NCBI RefSeq assembly: GCF_014279875.1
Contig: NZ_CP047952.1
Span: forward strand, 248,001-312,000
DNA: 64,000 bases
Direction: 5' to 3'
From: Synechococcus sp. MEDNS5
GTDB lineage: Bacteria; Cyanobacteriota; Cyanobacteriia; PCC-6307; Cyanobiaceae
The position numbers were made by a program, and so were the translations under genes. Below, piece by piece: positions 26,826 through 33,642 of this stretch (its first letter is position 1; the number at the start of each line of letters is the position of its first letter). Below the pieces are notes generated by a model. The model made no database searches. It had not been told where the DNA came from and saw nothing but the letters and a program-made list of their open reading frames with translations.

Positions 26826-29800
26826 ACTGGTTCCGCCGTTGCCACCACCCCCGCCGATCGACTGGGCGTAAATGCCCGAGGATTGCTCACCAAACGTGGC
26901 AATGGTCCCGGACTGGGTGCTGACCGTGACGTTGCCACTGTTCGCTCCGCTTCCACCAGAGCCACCGACCGATCCCCCGAGATTGATCCCCCCGGCGCCA
27001 CCACCTGAAGTTGCACATTCACGGTGGAGCCGCCTTGTCCACCGCCACCACCGATGGATTGGGCGAGGATCCCTGGAGAGAAGGCGCCCCTGTCGGATTG
27101 GCCTTGGATGCCCGTGAAAATATCGGCGTTTTGCAGTGCCAGGTTCACGGTGCCGCTGTTAACACCAGAACCCCCTGCACCACCGATCGCAAAATTGGCG
27201 GTAATTCCCCCTCCACCCACAGCGGCTGATCCGGTGGATGCTCGGCCGCCATTGCCACCACCACCACCGATCGACTGAGCCAGGATTCCTGGGGAGAATG
27301 AAGTCTCAGCTGCGGTTGCTGTTCGGATGGCTCCGTCGCGATAAGTGAGGTTGACGTCACGCCCAAAACCGCCTTGACCGCCGGAGCCTCCGATGCCAAC
27401 GGAAACGGCAGCTGACCCCGCTGGGCTAACTGAGATGGCTCCCGAAGTGGCTGAACCACCCGAGCCACCACCACCGCCAACGGACTGGATGATGATTCCA
27501 GGTGAGAAGCTCTCAGCTGTGCTGATGTTTCCGGCAATGGTGCCGGTGGCAGTGCCCGCTGATCCGCCTGACGAACCGCTGCCGCCAACTGCAACGCCTA
27601 CCGAAATCGCTGGAGATGCCGATGCGCTGACAGAGCTACCCCCGGCACCACCACCACCGCCGATGCTGCTGATGCTGACGCCTGGTGAAAATTGTCCAAA
27701 TGTCGAGATGGTGCCGCTGTAATCGACATCGACGGTGTTTCCGCTACCACCGGCATTGCCACTGCCACCGATGGATGGCGAAACAGCTCCAAGCCCCGCC
27801 GAGACACTGACGGAATTACCGCCTGATCCACCGCCGCCTCCAATGCTCGCAGCAGTGAGGCCGGGAGACATGAAGCCATACGTGGTAATCGCTCCACCCG
27901 CGTCAACATCGACGGTTCCAGAATTGGCTCCTGTGCCACCGGAGCCGCCAACACTGGTGGAAACGCTGATACCACCGACGGACACTGATGTGGCTGAGCC
28001 ACCGGAACCACCACCACCACCGATGGACTGGGCGTTAATGCCAGGTGAGAACTCGCCTTTGTCGGGATCGCCTTCAACACCAGTGGTGATCGAAGCGAGG
28101 AAGGGAGTGCTCGTGCTCCCGATCGTGACATCGCCTCCAACAGCACCAGAGCCACCGGAACCGCCGACGGAGACGCTTACGGATATGCCGCCTGCAGCAA
28201 CAGATGTGCTGCTACCACCATTTCCGCCACCCCCACCGATCGATTGAACCAATACGCCTGGAGAGTTCGATCCCTGGGTCGTGATTTCAATGGGTTCAGC
28301 TCCGTTGATGCCGAATAAGGAGCTCGACCCGCCAGTTCCTCCAGCAGCACCAGAGCCTCCAACGGACACACTGATGGAGCCGACTGAGTTGGCATTGCCG
28401 CCGTTTCCACCACCACCACCGATGGATTGAACAATGGCACCCGGAGCGAACTGACCAGAGGTGCTAATCGAGCCATTCCCCATCAAGGCGGTGGCCGTTC
28501 CACCATTGCCGCCGCCGCCGCCTTCGGAACCGAAGGAAATAATGCCGTTACTGGTTCCGCCGGATCCACCACCACCGCCCACGGATTGCACGAGGACACC
28601 AGTGGCGAGGTCTCCCCGCGTCGTAATCCTGCCACCACTGAAGGTGAGGTTGGCGTTACCACCAGCACCGCCGTTACCGGCCTCGCCCCCGAGTGTGATG
28701 AGTGATGTTTGTGTGCCGATCGAGCCACCACCACCACCAATCGCCTGGACAATGATGCCTTGAGAATTAAGTCCAGAGGTGGTGATGGATCCGCCGGTCA
28801 TTGAGGCACTTGCTGAACCTGCGCCGCCGCCTATCCCACCTTGTTGAGTTCCAAGGTTGAGTAACGACACGCTCGATGGAACGGCCCCGCCACCGCCGCC
28901 AACAGATTGAGCATTGATCCCTGGGGTGCTCCCTCCGGAGGTGGTAATTGCTCCGGAATTGAACGCCGTTACGTCTCCAGCAAGCCCACCGGTGCCCCCA
29001 AGCCCGCCGAAAGTAACGAGTACGCCGCCCGAACCTGCGGTGCCGCCCTGCCCGCCAACTGACTGCACCAAGATTCCGGCGCCACCCCGGGTTCCGGATG
29101 AGGACACAACGATGTTGCCCTCATTATTGGCTGTCGATACTCCTGAATAACCACCAGTGCCACCTGCACCACCACTGGCAAAAGTCCCGCGACCACCCTT
29201 TCCACCAATGCCTCCAGTGTTCTGAGAAAGAACACCAATTGCGCCACCTGATGATCTATTGGTGACGTTAACGGAACCACCTGATTGCACAGTGATGGAC
29301 GATGTTTGGCCGGTTGAAGACCCTCCAGCTCCGCCAGCCCCACCCCCTGCTAACCCAGCGCCACCGCCGTTGCCGCCATTTCCTGCTATTGCCGAAGACT
29401 GCACACTTGCAATCGGATTTCCACTGGACGTGGAAACGGTGATGGAAGCCCCTGAACTGATTGTGACTTGAACATTTCCAGGAGATCCGCCCTGACCCCC
29501 AGCTCCACCATTGCCTACAGAAGTGCCGCCAGTACCACCGGCGCCGCCAGTAGATCGAGAACCAACTGTCGAATTGAAAGAACCGGTGACGGTTTGGGTG
29601 ATCGCTGGACCCTGGCCTCCGGTACCCCCCGTACGCCCGGTGCTGCTCCAAGCGTCATATCCTTGGCTATTGCCAGGTCCACCGGTGCCCTGAAGCAGGG
29701 CAGCAGAAGGTGGTGATTGATAACTTCCGGAACTAACCCCAGTCTGGGCCAGCACACTCGTCGTCTTGCCCGCCATTAGTAGGAAGGCAGGAAGAAGCGC

Positions 29801-29839
29801 TAGAGCTGACGATGTGCGACGGTTCACTTGTCTACCCAA
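26822..29839 (-). CDS. Giant autotransporter: signal peptide and first passenger repeats (5' fragment of a frameshifted gene)
   Basis: This frame codes for 1,005 aa from TTG 29839; GTG 29827 is an alternative start and neither has a strong ribosome-binding site. A signal peptide is evident: NRRTSSALALLPAFLLMAG followed by KTTSVLAQTG, with cleavage near VLAQ. The first 250 or so residues are PGRS-like GGx runs (GGTGGTSVGNGGAGGQGG), followed by about 13 QS(I/V)GGGGG repeats. Residues up to about 945 fit the repeat. After that the frame reads SISGDRSVALVEAERTV and on to a stop at 26822, with no repeat character. The -1 frame over the same bases (27005-26822) encodes perfect repeat sequence (GGGAGGINLGGSVGGSGG), so this tail is a frameshift artefact or a real mutation. 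Alone, this product would be exported but would lack any anchor. Joined, the protein is about 9,537 aa. Confidence 0.8.
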   Translation of the reverse strand: MGRQVNRRTSSALALLPAFLLMAGKTTSVLAQTGVSSGSYQSPPSAALLQGTGGPGNSQGYDAWSSTGRTGGTGGQGPAITQTVTGSFNSTVGSRSTGGAGGTGGTSVGNGGAGGQGGSPGNVQVTISSGASITVSTSSGNPIASVQSSAIAGNGGNGGGAGLAGGGAGGAGGSSTGQTSSITVQSGGSVNVTNRSSGGAIGVLSQNTGGIGGKGGRGTFASGGAGGTGGYSGVSTANNEGNIVVSSSGTRGGAGILVQSVGGQGGTAGSGGVLVTFGGLGGTGGLAGDVTAFNSGAITTSGGSTPGINAQSVGGGGGAVPSSVSLLNLGTQQGGIGGGAGSASASMTGGSITTSGLNSQGIIVQAIGGGGGSIGTQTSLITLGGEAGNGGAGGNANLTFSGGRITTRGDLATGVLVQSVGGGGGSGGTSNGIISFGSEGGGGGNGGTATALMGNGSISTSGQFAPGAIVQSIGGGGGNGGNANSVGSISVSVGGSGAAGGTGGSSSLFGINGAEPIEITTQGSNSPGVLVQSIGGGGGNGGSSTSVAAGGISVSVSVGGSGGSGAVGGDVTIGSTSTPFLASITTGVEGDPDKGEFSPGINAQSIGGGGGSGGSATSVSVGGISVSTSVGGSGGTGANSGTVDVDAGGAITTYGFMSPGLTAASIGGGGGSGGNSVSVSAGLGAVSPSIGGSGNAGGSGNTVDVDYSGTISTFGQFSPGVSISSIGGGGGAGGSSVSASASPAISVGVAVGGSGSSGGSAGTATGTIAGNISTAESFSPGIIIQSVGGGGGSGGSATSGAISVSPAGSAAVSVGIGGSGGQGGFGRDVNLTYRDGAIRTATAAETSFSPGILAQSIGGGGGNGGRASTGSAAVGGGGITANFAIGGAGGSGVNSGTVNLALQNADIFTGIQGQSDRGAFSPGILAQSIGGGGGQGGSTVNVQLQVVAPGGSISGDRSVALVEAERTVATSRSAPSPGPLPRLVSNPRAFTPSRSAGVVATAEPV
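27003..27007 (-). other. Frameshift point (one base apparently missing) in the giant autotransporter gene
   Basis: On the coding strand the bases read CAA CTT CAG GTG GTG GCG. Repeat-consistent reading needs CAA CTT CAG GGT GGT GGC, so one extra G in the GG run opposite 27004-27005 would restore 9,537 codons. There is no X-XXY-YYZ slippery heptamer and the run is too short for phase variation. The two frames overlap for about 180 nt, and the downstream GTG (26825) overlaps the upstream TGA as GTGA. Confidence 0.8.
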
Positions 29840-30114
29840 CGAAGAGAGACTAAGGGATTTTCTTCCTTGTGAACGAAATTTCTGGAAATCGTGAATAAGC
29901 AGTTCGCTTTTTCAACGCATTAAGGTTGATTTGTCTTGTATTTGGACTTCCGGGACTCATTCAATAGCCTTAGAGTTTGTCCTACAAGAAAAAGGCGCAA
30001 TTCAAGACTAACTATAATTTATCCAATCTCAGTCATTATCTGTTGTTTATATGTTTTTGATCTATGGTTGCTTAAAGTATGACGATTTCTTTGAGTCTTT
30101 TTCAGGCTTAAAGC
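29840..30114 (-). other. AT-rich spacer upstream of the giant autotransporter gene
   Basis: This 275-bp non-coding spacer is clearly richer in A+T than its surroundings. It separates the end of the small DUF6447-like gene from the start of the giant gene, so the giant gene's promoter should lie here. One minus-strand TATAGT hexamer (30011-30016) could be a -10 box, but I find no matching -35. There is no convincing terminator for the upstream operon and no RNA gene. Confidence 0.35.
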
Positions 30115-30426
30115 TCAGGCTGCTTCTTCTTTGCTGTTGCTTTCGTTATTCTCGATTGTGGAAATTGGCGCAATACCAGCGTTTTCAACCAATTTGTTCA
30201 AGGCAACGGTCAGGGTTTGTTGTGCTGCAGACAACTGACGCATCCGGAAACGATGCTCGTTCAATTCGGTCTCAGAGCGAATGAGGTCGTTGAGAACATT
30301 GATGGCTTCTGCTGGCAGTGCATTCATGGGATAGACGCGACCATCGAGAGTCAAGGTCTGCTGATCACTACCAGTGGATTGCTCGCTGACCGCCGTGTTG
30401 TCCTGAACGTTCTCGAAATCGCTCAT
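30115..30426 (-). CDS. Small conserved protein, DUF6447-like
   Basis: This codes for 103 aa from ATG 30426, which overlaps the stop of the upstream dioxygenase gene as ATGA, so translation is probably coupled. A longer frame from 30639 is just the other gene read in another frame. After an acidic, disordered N-terminus, the sequence LTLDGRVYPMNALPAEA is followed by a helix of about 45 residues (NVLNDLIRSETELNE, RFRMRQLSAAQQTLTVAL) and an acidic/basic tail. The short LDG-x-x-Y strand motif with one long helix resembles DUF6447-type proteins, which I recall from marine cyanobacteria and their phages. Function unknown. Confidence 0.6.
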   Translation of the reverse strand: MSDFENVQDNTAVSEQSTGSDQQTLTLDGRVYPMNALPAEAINVLNDLIRSETELNEHRFRMRQLSAAQQTLTVALNKLVENAGIAPISTIENNESNSKEEAA

Positions 30427-31280
30427 GATGGTTTTGTAGTGTCGGCCGATTGTATGGGTAATTTTGCCGATGGTAAACAACGAATCCAAGGATTGTGATG
30501 ACTGGGGACAGGATCCCCCTCTTGAAGACCTTGAAAACACGAGTGATGTAGACCGTTTCTCAGCAAATGAACTTGATCGCGTAATTGGCGTGGGGCATGG
30601 GGCATGGCAGGCGCCAGTTGCAGATGTCCTTCTCCGCATCCGTACACAGCGACAAAAGCGAGTCGGTCCTCCAGGGCCTTGTGCTCATCGCTGCCATGAA
30701 TGGTCCAACCATCGTGAAAACTGCAGTCACCAGGCTTGAGGCCAACGGTGGTGAGGTGCGTCCAGCCCCCATTGCTCCATCTGTGTTGATGTTTCACGTA
30801 ACTGGCTTTCGCGCTTCCGCCATCGAGGAACTGACAGGCGGGAGCTAGAGGTGACCAATATTCCAGGGGTGAATCTCTTTCAGTATGGATCGGACTCAGA
30901 GGAATCCAGAGAGTTAGAAATGTGCATCCTTGAACTGGGATGAACATGGCATCCTGGTGCCACGGTGTTCGTTGGCTGCCAGGTTTTTTGAAGTAGGTCT
31001 GATCCCGCAACAGCCAGATGCGATCGGTACCAAGGAGATTGGCGGCGAGTTGTGCTGGTTCTTCTTCCAGCAACCAGGTGCTGATTGTGGTTTGTTCTCT
31101 CCAGATGTTTTCCCGAAAATCCCACTGTTGGCCATAACTGCGCACACTGTCCTCGAGGCTGGTGCCGCGGCCTTGGCTCTGAGAGTCGGCGTTGTTTTTG
31201 GCGATCAAATCAGTGATCACTGCCAATTTTTGAATTGAGCAGAATTCACGCATAATCCCCTGCAAGTTTGCCGAGGTCAT
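30423..31280 (-). CDS. PhyH-family Fe(II)/2-oxoglutarate dioxygenase
   Basis: This codes for 285 aa. The start at ATG 31280 is supported by an AAGGAG box 4 nt upstream. Phytanoyl-CoA dioxygenase (PhyH) features are visible: the first metal ligands in PWHQDAMF (His108, Asp110), a strand FLTLWIPLSP, and GDCSFHDGWTIHGS with the distal metal His (His195), followed by the 2-oxoglutarate-binding Arg in EDRLAF (about 206). Such enzymes hydroxylate or otherwise oxidise a small molecule or a side chain; the substrate cannot be told from sequence. It heads an operon with the small DUF6447-like gene. Its start codon overlaps the first possible start of the divergent gene within the palindrome CATG. The toroid protein and Nif11 peptide nearby suggest a shared small pathway (inference). 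Confidence 0.8.
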   Translation of the reverse strand: MTSANLQGIMREFCSIQKLAVITDLIAKNNADSQSQGRGTSLEDSVRSYGQQWDFRENIWREQTTISTWLLEEEPAQLAANLLGTDRIWLLRDQTYFKKPGSQRTPWHQDAMFIPVQGCTFLTLWIPLSPIHTERDSPLEYWSPLAPACQFLDGGSAKASYVKHQHRWSNGGWTHLTTVGLKPGDCSFHDGWTIHGSDEHKALEDRLAFVAVYGCGEGHLQLAPAMPHAPRQLRDQVHLLRNGLHHSCFQGLQEGDPVPSHHNPWIRCLPSAKLPIQSADTTKPS

Positions 31281-31305
31281 GCCACTCCTTGATCAGGCTG
31301 CCATT

Positions 31306-33312
31306 ATGTCTGCCCAGAGTGGGATCGGCATGCGAGGGAGCTGGAGCACGTTTTGGCGCGATGGTTCAGAGCTAGCCAATCTCTTTGACACTCTCGCACC
31401 GTCTGACTTGCAACGCTCTTTTTTGGCGGGGTTGAGTCCGGTTGAGGCTCCAGCGATTGGGCTTGAGGTTTCGAGGCGAGGGATTCGTCGTAAGCCTCAA
31501 ATGGCTGTTTTGTTATTGAGTCGACGACTCTTGCGTTGGAGGGCCTTGCTTGCTCCTCTCCTTCAGGCCGATGGCAGCTTTGCTGGTGGCTTGCAACTCA
31601 CGGATCTCAGTCCTTTCTTCCAATCCCTGCATGGGGAAGACGTTTGGTTTGACCAAGCCACCTGGGTGGAGTACACCCAGCCACCTCGGCGGGGAGCAGG
31701 TCAGCCTTTTCTCCTTTTTCGGCGGACAATGCAGCCCTGGTCCGTTGCCCAGATGAAACTGCGATTAAAGCGAATCCATGTTGCATTCCCTGAAACTTTG
31801 CGGCAGCGCTTGCCGTTGCCTAGCGTCGATTGGTGGGATGCAGTTGATGCTCTGCCGATTGACGGTTTAGATCAACTTGGCGTGGACTTCAGTGTTGATT
31901 CAGGTTGTTGGCGTTTTCTGTTTGGCGTGTCAAAACCTAAAAGTTTGTGTTCGGCTTTGCGATTCCCGGATGATGTGACTCATGCCTTGCAGGGCTGCCC
32001 TATTGCATTAGCTCTTGATAGTAGACATCGTCCTGTCGATCGCTACGCCATCGAGGTCTTCCCTCGTTACCGCCAAGAACACACTGTGACTGCCTATCCA
32101 GGTGAGGTTCCCGCCGAGCCAGGTCAATGGCCAAGATGGCCTGAGAACCCAGCCTATTTGCCTCCAAAGCGTCTAGCGGCCTTGATGCGGAAAAGCGTGC
32201 ATGCTCCTGCAGTTGAGTTCGGAGTGCAGACCCTGTCTCTCCGAGGAGGCCTAAGTCATCAAAAGCTGGTTGTGGAGGCTGGTGAATTGGTCGATCACAA
32301 GGCTTATCTCGGCGTGATGGTTGCTGCTTCGAGAGCAAAATCGCATGCTTCTTATGGCGGTTCCACATCAAGCAAGAATTCGCCGGCTGTGCATCATGCA
32401 CTTGACCTTTTAGTTGAGGCAGACAGATGGACGGGGTTTGCCCTCAACCCTGGATCATCGGATCTCTGGGTTCCGTTGGCCTGCCTCACATTGTTGGCGC
32501 CTTGGCGCCAACACCCTCGCTTGCGTGGTGCCTACGCGCGTCAGTGCAAGAGCATGAAGGCAATTCTGGACGCACCGGCTCCTGTTGGCTACTGCCAAGC
32601 CACACCAGCGGATTCCGATAGTTCGCTGTGGTTGAAACGCTGCCTTGTGGCCCTAGGGCTGCCGTCATCTTCGTCTTTGGATGCTTACCTCGAGGAAGCG
32701 TGGCGTCCGCAAGTCGGCATTCGCACTTACGCAACACCTCAGGCTATAGCGGCTTACATTCAGCGGCCAACATCAGCGCTGAATGGCTGGTGCTCGCCTC
32801 ACGACTGTGTTCTAGCGAATCTCGCGGCTACCCATGAGTTGCCCGATGCCACGCAGGCGTTGGCGTTATTGCGAGGGCGATTGGAATTGAACCAATTCAA
32901 GAGCTACTGGTGGCCTTTGGATGGGTTGATGCTCAGCCTTCTCCCTAGAGGAGCTCTCCCGCGGTTTGCTGTTGAGCGCGTGATCGCTCAACAGCTCAGT
33001 CCTGCGGTTCGTGCGCAGATGCCTCCAGATCGTGCCGAGGGTTTGTTGATCTTCTCGCGTTCGTTGATGCAACTGGTGCACGGCACCTCGGAGGAGCAAC
33101 AGATTGCCTTGGCCAAGATAGATCATCTGCTCATTTCGCCGAAAAGCTTCAGCGAGCTGCTGGTGATGCAACTGCCGGATCCGGATTGCTGCGATCCCAG
33201 GGGCCAGGAGCGCTGGATCTGGTCTGGAGGAATGGAAGGGGCATTGGCACCAGAGAATCAGGGTTGTTTGGCAGCTGCTTTGCTATTAGCGGCTCAGGTG
33301 CGTTCTAGGTAA
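31306..33312 (+). CDS. Uncharacterised protein; C-terminal half resembles a terpenoid-cyclase-like alpha/alpha toroid
   Basis: This codes for 668 aa from ATG 31306 (an AGG lies 8 nt upstream). ATG 31279 would add nine residues but has poor spacing and overlaps the divergent start. No signal peptide or membrane segment is seen. The N-terminal half (with GLDQLGVDFSVDSGCWRFLF and DRYAIEVFPRYR) is unfamiliar. From about residue 360 the protein has helix-pair repeats with WVPLACLTLLA, then GYCQATPADSDSSLWLKRCL, a segment VGIRTYATPQAIAAYI, GWCSPHDCVLANLAA, and a terminal GCLAAALLLAA. This is the order and spacing typical of squalene-cyclase/prenyltransferase-like toroids attached to natural-product genes. 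The DxDD catalytic motif of squalene-hopene cyclases is not evident, so catalysis as a cyclase is doubtful. Its 3' end overlaps the convergent Nif11 gene by 19 nt. Confidence 0.5.
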   Translation: MSAQSGIGMRGSWSTFWRDGSELANLFDTLAPSDLQRSFLAGLSPVEAPAIGLEVSRRGIRRKPQMAVLLLSRRLLRWRALLAPLLQADGSFAGGLQLTDLSPFFQSLHGEDVWFDQATWVEYTQPPRRGAGQPFLLFRRTMQPWSVAQMKLRLKRIHVAFPETLRQRLPLPSVDWWDAVDALPIDGLDQLGVDFSVDSGCWRFLFGVSKPKSLCSALRFPDDVTHALQGCPIALALDSRHRPVDRYAIEVFPRYRQEHTVTAYPGEVPAEPGQWPRWPENPAYLPPKRLAALMRKSVHAPAVEFGVQTLSLRGGLSHQKLVVEAGELVDHKAYLGVMVAASRAKSHASYGGSTSSKNSPAVHHALDLLVEADRWTGFALNPGSSDLWVPLACLTLLAPWRQHPRLRGAYARQCKSMKAILDAPAPVGYCQATPADSDSSLWLKRCLVALGLPSSSSLDAYLEEAWRPQVGIRTYATPQAIAAYIQRPTSALNGWCSPHDCVLANLAATHELPDATQALALLRGRLELNQFKSYWWPLDGLMLSLLPRGALPRFAVERVIAQQLSPAVRAQMPPDRAEGLLIFSRSLMQLVHGTSEEQQIALAKIDHLLISPKSFSELLVMQLPDPDCCDPRGQERWIWSGGMEGALAPENQGCLAAALLLAAQVRSR

Positions 33313-33557
33313 GCCTGAAAGTCATTCATATCGAATAGGTCGTCAAGCCCTCCTTCCACCAAGAGATCGAGCTCGTCGTCGCTCATGGCCATGATTTGCT
33401 CAGCCTGAGCTCTGAGAAGATCTGCAGCTCTCACTTGGAATCCTTGCTGTTCGGCTAGCTTTAAAATTCCAAGCAGGTCGAGCTGACTGAGCTGCTCTTG
33501 AAGATTGGGATCCTGCTCAACTTTGGCAAGGAATGATTGAAGATCCTTAACGGCCAC
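33294..33557 (-). CDS. Nif11-like leader peptide (possible RiPP precursor)
   Basis: This codes for 87 aa from GTG 33557, with no obvious ribosome-binding site. It follows the Nif11 leader plan: DLQSFLAKVEQDPNLQEQL at the start, a second helix with LAEQQGF, then SDDELDLLVEGG, which ends in a Gly-Gly (69-70) as in Nif11/prochlorosin leaders. The 17-residue tail after GG is acidic and aromatic (LDDLFDMNDFQAYLERT), with no Cys and only a terminal Thr. It therefore cannot be a lanthionine core of the prochlorosin kind. It may be a core modified in another way (for example by the nearby dioxygenase), or a stand-alone Nif11 protein with no product. It lies antisense to and overlaps the 3' end of the toroid gene, and is divergent from the glycosyltransferase. 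Confidence 0.7.
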   Translation of the reverse strand: MAVKDLQSFLAKVEQDPNLQEQLSQLDLLGILKLAEQQGFQVRAADLLRAQAEQIMAMSDDELDLLVEGGLDDLFDMNDFQAYLERT

Positions 33558-33642
33558 GTCAGTACTGGTTCAGGCAATCTCGGGAATTTTGCCATTGCTT
33601 CGCTGAAATTCCCATAAGATTGCTCTGCTTTGCCCGATCATC

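Larger units (their letters stand above)
2900..29300 (-). repeat. Coding array of about 140 Gly-rich passenger repeats
   Basis: By hand count there are about 129 cores of the form QS(I/V/L)GGGGG in the long frame, 13 in the upstream frame and 1 across the frameshift. Repeats in 16-29 kb are longer (about 65-80 aa, with SFGAS or SFAMGG plus GGSGGSGG segments). Those in 3-15.8 kb are shorter (about 50-60 aa, with a V-x-G-x-L-x-L-G segment). The arrangement suggests at least two rounds of amplification from different ancestral units. Boundaries are approximate. Confidence 0.85.

Noticed and set aside
27000-27010. Programmed -1 frameshifting as the explanation for the split giant gene
   Set aside because: No slippery heptamer is present (CTTCAGG), and I see no strong downstream stem. 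A one-base indel or read error is simpler.
30011-30045. Full sigma-70 promoter for the giant gene around a TATAGT box
   Set aside because: The -10-like hexamer is good, but none of the 16-18 bp spacings gives a -35 box, and in AT-rich sequence one hexamer arises by chance.
30115-30639. A 174-aa version of the small DUF6447-like protein starting at 30639
   Set aside because: The first 70 residues are the dioxygenase gene read in another frame. The ATG at 30426 overlapping the upstream stop is the natural start.
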